This document shows positions 15,863 to 20,564 of a stretch of DNA of 20,564 nucleotides, piece by piece. The DNA is from a virus. The stretch spans positions 1-20,564 of IMG/VR virus record IMGVR_UViG_3300044845_000197; one strand, given 5' to 3'. Position numbers and translations under genes: made by a program. Within the stretch, counting starts at the first letter, position 1. The number at the start of each line of letters is the position of its first letter. The notes beneath the pieces are model-generated. The model did not search any database, was not told the origin of the DNA, and saw only the letters and a list, made by a program, of their open reading frames with translations.

Positions 15863-18295
15863 TCAAGAAAAGAAGAATTTGGATCTAAGAACTTCAGACA
15901 GGTCGAGAGTACCTTTTTCTGGTTTACCCGGCACAGTAGGCGCTTGGCGGGCTATATCTTCGATGGGGTCATTCTGTTCATACATCAATACGAACTCTTC
16001 TCGGATGATGTCGTACAGTCTCCCAGCGTTAGCCGCATGGGTTCCGTAGTCATCATGGATCATGGCGAGATCCATGATACCTTCCTTGACTGCTCTCGCT
16101 GAGACAAGGTGTAGGTGGGAAGCATCCATGCTGTGAACGAAGTTCGGGGCGAAACTCTGGGAGTGCCTACGTATGTCCGTGTCATCAGTCTCGCTTACAA
16201 CCCGAATGCGGGCAGCGCCATGGAGCAGAGTCCGGATACGGTGGACCTGCATTTCAAAGTACGCCTGCGAAGCAGGGAACCCACTTGGGGTAGTCCATGC
16301 CAGGAAGGGATCAGGATTCGTCTTGGCTTGGTCGGCTAGTTGATTCCCGACTTTCTTGAGCCAGTCCATGGCCTCCCGTGCCTTTACCACCACGTCACCG
16401 ATAGCGGCCCACACAGCAGTCATGACGATCTCTGCCGCCCTGGGCCACTCCTTGCGGGGGAACTCCGGGGCTGCGCCTGTGGCAAGGTAGTCGCTCACGA
16501 CGTACTTGACCGCGCTACGGTAGGTGACTCCGTAGGGTGTGGTCATCACAGCCCGCTTGACCAGCCCGCGCTCGATGCCTCGCTTGATCCACAGGTCCAG
16601 TAGGTCCGTGCGTTCTGTGACAACTGACGGCAGCCGCGCTGTCGCTGCCCTGGCGACCTCCATGTAGATGTCCTGCATGGTGTCGTTGTCGGTTAGGTTG
16701 GTGGCGCGCCCACCCACCTCGTCCCGCAACATGGCCGAGAAGTTCTGCAGCCCGTTGCACGACCCGTCCATGCTGATGGGGATGCGGGAGAGGAACCCGC
16801 TAGGGTCCTGCCGCCATGCTCGGAACTCCAGCAACCACGCCAGGAACTGCAGAGGCTTGTCAGCCTGCAGCCACTCCCGGTTGCTCACCGGGTCCTCTGC
16901 CATGTTGGTGATCTGGGGCAGCCTCTCCCTGACCCACTGCTCGCGCTCCTCCAAGGTAGCCTTGTCGTAGCCCCACTTGTTGGCTCCTTGGATCAGGAAC
17001 CATGAGATCGCGCTGTCTGTGTTGAGGGGCATCCCACGGGCGAACTCCAGGAGGGACTTCTGCAGGTCGCTACCTTGGGGGCTCATGCCGTAGGTCATCG
17101 GGTACAGCCGCCCGCGGGAGTCCGCGAAGTACACGAAGTACAGCTCAGGGTAGTCCTTGAACGTCACGGCCTGCCGGGTGGCTGTGTAGAATCTCCCGTA
17201 CTTCCCGGTGTGTAGCTTGCGGGCCTCGTACCACTCCACCATCGCCATCTTCCAGGTCTTGAGCTGCGCCTGTTGATCGGGCGTCATGGTCCCGGGCTCC
17301 ACGGAATCCATCCACGGCAGCCGCTCCGGCTTCTGGGGCGGCGTCGGAGCCGTCACCTCGCCCGCGTATAGCCCTTTGGAGGCGAGTTCTTGGACCACCT
17401 GGAGCACACCCCTATTGACGCGCCATGCGGTGCCTTGTAGGGCGTTTACGGCGCTCAGGAAAACGGGCGGGCTGTGCTTCAAAACCCAAGGCCGCGCCGT
17501 GGCACTGGTCTTGACCAGGGTGCGATGGATTCGGCGCATGTCGGGGGTGTGGAATCCGCCGCCTACCATGGCGGTCCAGGGGATGGGAACCTCGACACAA
17601 GGCCCGTAGCTTGGTAGCGTCTCAGCCATGTAGCCCCGCACCTCGTCCAGAATCCGGAGGGCCTCGTCGGTCAGGTGCACGTCCCGGTACTCCCGCTTGT
17701 GCGTGTGTGGGTCGCACATGATGGGGCCTAGGTCGATCATCCCGATCTCCACCAGGAGGTGGATCATGTAGAGGCCCACCTGATCCCTGCTACCTATGGA
17801 CCACTCCCCGATCTCCATGCCAGCCTTCTGGGCTTGCATCCTGAAGACCGTGAGGCGGTGACGCTCGTCTTGACTCATGCGACGAGAGAAGTCCCGAGCA
17901 AGCGTATGGTATAGGTCAGGTAGCTCGTCCTTGATCTGGGCTAGGACAAGCTCCCGGTGGATGGTGCGCCCAATGCTGTAGCCCAACTGGCGATGATGCT
18001 GTGGGCTCGCAAGGCAGGAATTCAGAACGTGGCGCACAGTGAGGAAGGCCACGGAGTCTATCTCTAGTTCCATCAGCAGCTTGGCGTGCGCCTTGTAGGG
18101 GCCTGCTCGTTCTGCTGTCAGGTCCGCGCGGATGGCTGCGGCCAGTGGTAGGACGTACTGCCGGAAGACCCGCTGAGCATAGGGTGCCGTGGCGGCGCGG
18201 CCCTTCTCCTCTGCGGTCTGGATCATTGCCAGGATGCGGTCCCGGCCCTGCTCTCGCATCTGCTGCTCGATCTGGACCTGGGTGAGTAGCGTCAT
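15863..18295 (-). CDS. T7-class DNA-dependent RNA polymerase (single subunit)
   Basis: The protein has 810 residues from the ATG at 18295 (T7 enzyme 883). All catalytic motifs are present: motif A SMDGSCNGLQNFSAMLRDEV with Asp510; the O-helix KRAVMTTPYG with Lys580 and Tyr588 at the T7 spacing; and motif C APNFVHSMDASHL with Asp724. The C-terminus GTLDLSEVLRSKFFFS mirrors the T7 end, whose final aromatic residues line the active site. It transcribes phage genes from its own promoters, probably the CTATAG elements found here. The ATG overlaps the MazG-like stop as ATGA; a GTG four codons upstream is possible but less likely. The gene's position next to the structural genes is the phiKMV-type layout, in which early and middle genes would rely on host polymerase. 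Differences from T7 (Asn for Ser and His in motif A, Met-Asp-Ala for Gln-Asp-Gly in motif C) appear conservative. Confidence 0.97.
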   Translation of the reverse strand: MTLLTQVQIEQQMREQGRDRILAMIQTAEEKGRAATAPYAQRVFRQYVLPLAAAIRADLTAERAGPYKAHAKLLMELEIDSVAFLTVRHVLNSCLASPQHHRQLGYSIGRTIHRELVLAQIKDELPDLYHTLARDFSRRMSQDERHRLTVFRMQAQKAGMEIGEWSIGSRDQVGLYMIHLLVEIGMIDLGPIMCDPHTHKREYRDVHLTDEALRILDEVRGYMAETLPSYGPCVEVPIPWTAMVGGGFHTPDMRRIHRTLVKTSATARPWVLKHSPPVFLSAVNALQGTAWRVNRGVLQVVQELASKGLYAGEVTAPTPPQKPERLPWMDSVEPGTMTPDQQAQLKTWKMAMVEWYEARKLHTGKYGRFYTATRQAVTFKDYPELYFVYFADSRGRLYPMTYGMSPQGSDLQKSLLEFARGMPLNTDSAISWFLIQGANKWGYDKATLEEREQWVRERLPQITNMAEDPVSNREWLQADKPLQFLAWLLEFRAWRQDPSGFLSRIPISMDGSCNGLQNFSAMLRDEVGGRATNLTDNDTMQDIYMEVARAATARLPSVVTERTDLLDLWIKRGIERGLVKRAVMTTPYGVTYRSAVKYVVSDYLATGAAPEFPRKEWPRAAEIVMTAVWAAIGDVVVKAREAMDWLKKVGNQLADQAKTNPDPFLAWTTPSGFPASQAYFEMQVHRIRTLLHGAARIRVVSETDDTDIRRHSQSFAPNFVHSMDASHLHLVSARAVKEGIMDLAMIHDDYGTHAANAGRLYDIIREEFVLMYEQNDPIEDIARQAPTVPGKPEKGTLDLSEVLRSKFFFS

Positions 18296-18528
18296 CGGTT
18301 CTTGCACCTCTTACGTTCACGCGCCGCCCGGCGCTGGGTTGACTTGTGCAGCGCAGCCTGATCGACTTCGCCTTCCCTGACAAGCATGCCCAGGAGTGCG
18401 AGTACGTCGCCGGACTCCTTGCGGAGGTCCCGGCGTGTCTTCGCTGAGCGGTGGGTACGGTGCTTGAGCGCCGCTACCACCAGCTCCCCGGCCTCCTCAG
18501 CCAGCTTGGTGAGGAGGTAGTCCATCAT
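18292..18528 (-). CDS. MazG-like nucleotide pyrophosphohydrolase (small)
   Basis: This 78-residue, helical protein carries the all-alpha NTP pyrophosphohydrolase motif EExxE (Glu11, Glu12, Glu15) and ExxD (Glu38, Asp41), with 22 residues between, as in the MazG superfamily; these residues bind magnesium and the triphosphate. The C-terminus (about 55-78) is very basic (QRRAARERKRCKNR), which is unusual and might bind nucleic acid. The usual fold has four or five helices and about 90-110 residues, so this is a minimal version. The ATG at 18528 overlaps the ligase stop (ATGA), and a second ATG follows at once; GGAG lies eight bases upstream. It ends overlapping the polymerase start. Hydrolysis of non-canonical or excess dNTPs is the likely role; substrate unknown. 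Confidence 0.72.
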   Translation of the reverse strand: MMDYLLTKLAEEAGELVVAALKHRTHRSAKTRRDLRKESGDVLALLGMLVREGEVDQAALHKSTQRRAARERKRCKNR

Positions 18529-19475
18529 GCGTCAGGCTCCGTCTTGTCAAACCGCACGCCCTTGAAGCGAGGCTCCCGGAGGGCGCCCGCGTCCGTCAGG
18601 CCCATCGCCTCGATCTCTACGATCTTGCCGATGATGTCCAGATGGTCGCCAAGCAGCTCGGCTACCGGCCAGTAGGCGATGCGGTCGCCATCTGTGAAAC
18701 CAGTGCCCACCCTGGTCTGCACGCCGCGGTACTCCACCGTGACCGAGCCCAGGCGCCCAGCATGCTTGCCCAGGCCCTCCTCGATCCCGACCACCCGGAG
18801 GTCCAGTGTCAGGCTGGGCTTGACCTTGACGATCTCGCCGTTCCTGGCGAGGCCCCGCTGGTAGCCGGCGTGTGGATCACGCAGGATCAGGCCGTCGTAG
18901 CCGCCGCGCTTGACGTAGGCACGGGCATCGGACATGATCGTGGCCCTGTCAGCCCTGCTCAGGACGGCACCATGAACCACCTGCACAGGCTCACGGCTGC
19001 GCCCGGCTACAACGGTGGCGTACAGGTCTGCGTATCGCGCGCTGTACTGGCACTTGGTGTCCGCCGCCATACCGTCCGCTGCCATGGGCAGAAGGTCGTT
19101 CGCCATGAAGATCAGATGGGGCGCTGGCTTGTGCCGCCGGAAGTCCCCGGAGATCGTGCGTTGTGGTAGCTCGGGGTGCCACACTTCACCAAGAACCACC
19201 GCACCGTACCAGCCCTCGCCGCGAACGTACATAAGGGCGGCCCACAGGGACTGGATGATGTGCTGGCATTGGAGAGTGTAGTCCTCACCAGTGCGGCTCA
19301 GCATGCGGCTTTGCATCAGCTCCTCACGGATGCATGCCATGCCGAAGACCCCATCGTACTTGGGCTGGACAATCCACCCTGCCTTATGCAGGGCGTCCTC
19401 GTCCTTGTACTGCTTGCGGAAGGCAGCCGAGGTCTTATCGAACTCGACCGCCTTCAGGATCAATTCACCGGCCAT
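18525..19475 (-). CDS. ATP-dependent DNA ligase
   Basis: The protein has 316 residues, with the nucleotidyltransferase motifs in order: motif I PKYDGV with the AMP-accepting Lys39, a motif III-like VVLGEVW (near 93-99), motif IV YDGLILRDP (near 193) and motif V EIVKVKPS (near 213-220). A C-terminal OB-fold part follows (about 222-316), with SVTVEYRGV and the ending REPRFKGVRFDKTEPD typical of phage ligases. It is somewhat shorter than T7 ligase (359). It seals nicks during replication and recombination using ATP. The ATG at 19475 has GGAG eight bases upstream and overlaps the end of the preceding gene by 11 bases. The stop overlaps the MazG-like start. Confidence 0.95.
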   Translation of the reverse strand: MAGELILKAVEFDKTSAAFRKQYKDEDALHKAGWIVQPKYDGVFGMACIREELMQSRMLSRTGEDYTLQCQHIIQSLWAALMYVRGEGWYGAVVLGEVWHPELPQRTISGDFRRHKPAPHLIFMANDLLPMAADGMAADTKCQYSARYADLYATVVAGRSREPVQVVHGAVLSRADRATIMSDARAYVKRGGYDGLILRDPHAGYQRGLARNGEIVKVKPSLTLDLRVVGIEEGLGKHAGRLGSVTVEYRGVQTRVGTGFTDGDRIAYWPVAELLGDHLDIIGKIVEIEAMGLTDAGALREPRFKGVRFDKTEPDA

Positions 19476-19740
19476 GCTTGAAGCTCCAGTGTGTGGCGTT
19501 CAGCTTGAGGCAGGCATCGCATACCTCGCGCATCTGGGAGTGGAGCATGTTTGGCTTCAGCTTCTCTGCCAACAGGGCGTACAGGTCTGCCTTGCGCTCG
19601 TCGTGAAAGTCCCGCTCCGTGAGGTACTTGTCGATGACCGTGTGGATGCCCTCCTCGAAGTCTCCGCCTGCGACACGTAGGCCCTCGGCATGAATGAGGA
19701 GGGAGAGGGTCAATGCCTGGGGATGTTCACCGTTTCTCAT
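19465..19740 (-). CDS. Hypothetical protein between dNTP diphosphohydrolase-like gene and ligase
   Basis: This is a 91-residue protein I do not recognise, starting at the ATG at 19740 (MRNGEHPQAL). A TTG four codons upstream is the alternative, because AGGAGG lies only three bases before the ATG. The sequence looks mainly helical: a hydrophobic helix near 9-17, an acidic segment DFEEGIHTVIDKYL (about 28-41), and a C-terminal MREVCDACLKLN with two cysteines. No known catalytic motif is visible. It overlaps the stop of the upstream DUF5664 gene by 14 bases and the ligase start by 11, so it belongs to the tightly coupled metabolism operon. A role in DNA or nucleotide metabolism is a guess from context. 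Confidence 0.7.
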   Translation of the reverse strand: MRNGEHPQALTLSLLIHAEGLRVAGGDFEEGIHTVIDKYLTERDFHDERKADLYALLAEKLKPNMLHSQMREVCDACLKLNATHWSFKHGR

Positions 19741-20074
19741 TGGCCTCCTCAATAAGGGTCAGCTCCAGGCGGGCCAGCGCGTTCCAGGCGACGTGCGCCG
19801 CGTGCTTCAGCTTGCTGTCCGGATCGTTGGCCTCACCCTCGGCCTCCTTGAGGAGGTGGCGGAACATGGCGTCCGTGTAGCGGGTCTGACCGTTGGGCAC
19901 CGAGACCCACCCGTTGTCGGTGTACTTGGCGGCCCCGAAGGTGCCAACCTTGCCGACCTCCTGGAGGGCTCGAGTGAAGCCCCCTAGTACGAGGCCCAGG
20001 CGGTTCTTGCCGGCGTCCAGCTTGGCGCCGGGTGCGTGGGCATCACGGCCCGTGGGGTCCTGTTCTTGGGACAT
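19727..20074 (-). CDS. DUF5664 dATP/dGTP diphosphohydrolase-like protein, short form from internal start
   Basis: This is the same frame as the longer form below, but from the ATG at 20074 (MSQEQDPTGRDA), giving 115 residues. An AGGAG at the right spacing precedes this ATG, and the product would be the complete catalytic-type domain alone: GAKLDAGKNRLGL, GTFGAAKYTDNGW, RYTDAMFRHL and HAAHVAWNALARLEL, which are the hallmarks of the DUF5664 family annotated as the N-terminal domain of dATP/dGTP diphosphohydrolases. Family members are usually single-domain at about this length, so this may be the main product. Such enzymes remove dNTPs or shape the nucleotide pool; the actual substrate here is unknown. 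Confidence 0.75.
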   Translation of the reverse strand: MSQEQDPTGRDAHAPGAKLDAGKNRLGLVLGGFTRALQEVGKVGTFGAAKYTDNGWVSVPNGQTRYTDAMFRHLLKEAEGEANDPDSKLKHAAHVAWNALARLELTLIEEANEKR

Positions 20075-20248
20075 TGTTGTCTCCTGCCAGTTACATTCGA
20101 TGAGGGCATCCAGGCATCCGTGATCGCTCAACGAAACACAGAGAGCATCGTCATGATATGCAACGCACCCCACACAGGCACGCTCGTCCCGCACGGCCAC
20201 AAAGGTGCGCTGCGCGCCCTGGTGGGTGATGTTGATGTGCCGTGTCAT
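19727..20248 (-). CDS. Cys-rich segment fused in frame to DUF5664 dNTP diphosphohydrolase-like domain (long form)
   Basis: Reading from the ATG at 20248 gives 173 residues. That ATG shares its A with the TGA stop of the upstream exonuclease gene, which argues for coupled initiation. Residues 1-58 form a small separate module with a CxxC pair (Cys25, Cys28), then Cys37 and Cys45, and a central FVAVRDE strand. It resembles the small Cys-rich proteins often encoded as independent genes in phage metabolism operons. No stop codon separates it from the DUF5664 domain (59-173). Either a true two-domain protein exists, or two gene products arise from one frame through the internal ribosome binding site. 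Zinc binding by the cysteines is possible but unproven. Confidence 0.6.
   Translation of the reverse strand: MTRHINITHQGAQRTFVAVRDERACVGCVAYHDDALCVSLSDHGCLDALIECNWQETTMSQEQDPTGRDAHAPGAKLDAGKNRLGLVLGGFTRALQEVGKVGTFGAAKYTDNGWVSVPNGQTRYTDAMFRHLLKEAEGEANDPDSKLKHAAHVAWNALARLELTLIEEANEKR
20081..20085 (-). promoter_or_regulatory. Internal ribosome binding site for the short DUF5664 form
   Basis: AGGAG on the minus strand, six bases before the ATG at 20074, lies inside the longer reading frame. Its strength is equal to that of sites used by neighbouring genes. Confidence 0.65.
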
Positions 20249-20564
20249 CAGTTCACCAGCAGCAGCTTGCGCCGCTCCGTGCTTGTGGTAGTGAAGCGCC
20301 CACGCGACCAGCCACCACAATCATGGCACAGGAAGCGCGGGTAGGTGTTGACCTGGGTATGCCACTCCCCTTCACGGCGGATGTCATGGCTCCCGCACTT
20401 CGGGCATTGAACCACCTCGCCAGCCTCGTTGTAGACAGCGAGGTTCGGATGCCCGACGATCCACGGCCGCAGCCGGAGGTACAGCTCCTCCGTGGAAACC
20501 ACGTCGGGGATGTTGTACTTCTTCATTTCTGCCCAGGCCGCCGGGTTGTCTGCAAGGCACTGTA
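20248..20564 (-). CDS. RNase H-fold 3'-5' exonuclease-like protein, C-terminal part with zinc ribbon; 5' end outside window
   Basis: The frame is open from the right edge (first full codon at 20562) to a TGA at 20248. The first residues, QCLADNPAAWAEMKKYNIPDVVSTEE in two blocks around Met13, continue upstream of any start in the window, so the ATG at 20526 is probably internal. MKKYNIPDVVSTEELYLRL resembles the ExoIII motif (Y..xDV....LY) of DnaQ/RNase H-like exonucleases, with the Tyr and Asp expected to bind metal. LRPWIVGHPN links to a zinc ribbon, CPKCGSHDI with a second pair CHDCGGWSRGR. This architecture is common in phage RNase H-like proteins near replication genes. It likely trims or degrades DNA in replication or recombination. 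Only about the last 105 residues are seen. Confidence 0.75.
   Translation of the reverse strand, partial: QCLADNPAAWAEMKKYNIPDVVSTEELYLRLRPWIVGHPNLAVYNEAGEVVQCPKCGSHDIRREGEWHTQVNTYPRFLCHDCGGWSRGRFTTTSTERRKLLLVN

Noticed and set aside
15622-15888. Plus-strand hydrophobic 88-residue frame across the repeat region
   Set aside because: It is generated by the ATATC and CTCC repeats, has no ribosome binding site, and overlaps the 59-residue gene start and the polymerase end.
17900-17915. GGTATAGGTCAGG as a further promoter element
   Set aside because: It shares only part of the core with the 17-base element and lies within polymerase coding sequence.
17916-18383. Minus-strand 155-residue frame overlapping the start of the RNA polymerase
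   Set aside because: It is an out-of-frame shadow of the polymerase N-terminus and the MazG-like gene end, with Arg/Pro-rich composition.
18292-20248. Diaminopurine (Z) genome system suggested by the DUF5664 protein
   Set aside because: Neither PurZ nor DatZ is visible in the window; DUF5664 proteins occur in many phages without base Z.

Overview
This window is part of the genome of a tailed, T7-like bacteriophage (Autographiviridae-type podovirus). The evidence is a single-subunit T7-class RNA polymerase followed by the full T7-type morphogenesis set in the usual order: small structural protein, portal, scaffold, capsid, tail tubes A and B, a gp13-position protein, and gp14-, gp15- and gp16-like internal virion proteins. 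Every gene I support is on the minus strand, so transcription runs from base 20564 towards base 1. The polymerase gene lies directly upstream of the structural genes, which is the phiKMV-style layout rather than the T7 layout with an early polymerase gene. The sequence is GC-rich (58 percent in one line I counted in tube B), with two conspicuous AT-richer patches. The host cannot be read from the sequence; a GC-rich proteobacterium is plausible but is only inference. I see no tRNA, integrase, CRISPR array or insertion sequence.

Region by region, in transcription order. (1) 20564-18292, end of the DNA metabolism block: the C-terminus of an RNase H-fold exonuclease with a zinc ribbon, a dNTP diphosphohydrolase-like protein (DUF5664) fused in frame to a small Cys-rich segment, an unknown 91-residue protein, an ATP-dependent DNA ligase and a MazG-like protein. 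Most of these genes overlap by 1 to 14 bases, implying coupled translation. (2) 18295-15863, the RNA polymerase. (3) 15862-15645, a 218-base intergenic region packed with direct and inverted repeats, holding two copies of a 17-base promoter-like element. (4) 15644-14178, a 59-residue small protein, a PA14-domain protein and a small coiled-coil protein. (5) 14181-10863, portal, scaffold and major capsid protein. A third promoter-like element and a 5' stem-loop precede the capsid gene, and a strong intrinsic terminator follows it. (6) 10793-3839, tail tubes A and B, a 107-residue unknown and the gp14- and gp15-like internal proteins; tube B carries an extra C-terminal LamG-like module. (7) 3806 to the left edge, a very large gp16-like internal virion protein (at least 1268 residues, incomplete) with a glucosaminidase-like N-terminus and an internal HEIIH zinc-protease motif.

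As a system, the upstream enzymes process DNA and nucleotides for replication. The polymerase probably drives the late genes from the repeated element downstream of its own gene and upstream of the capsid gene. The structural block builds a short-tailed particle whose ejection proteins are expected to cross the cell envelope. The features that depart most from the T7 plan are the two carbohydrate-binding-type modules (PA14 and LamG), the HEIIH motif in the ejection protein, the promoter and leader design, and the Cys-rich/DUF5664 fusion with an internal ribosome binding site.
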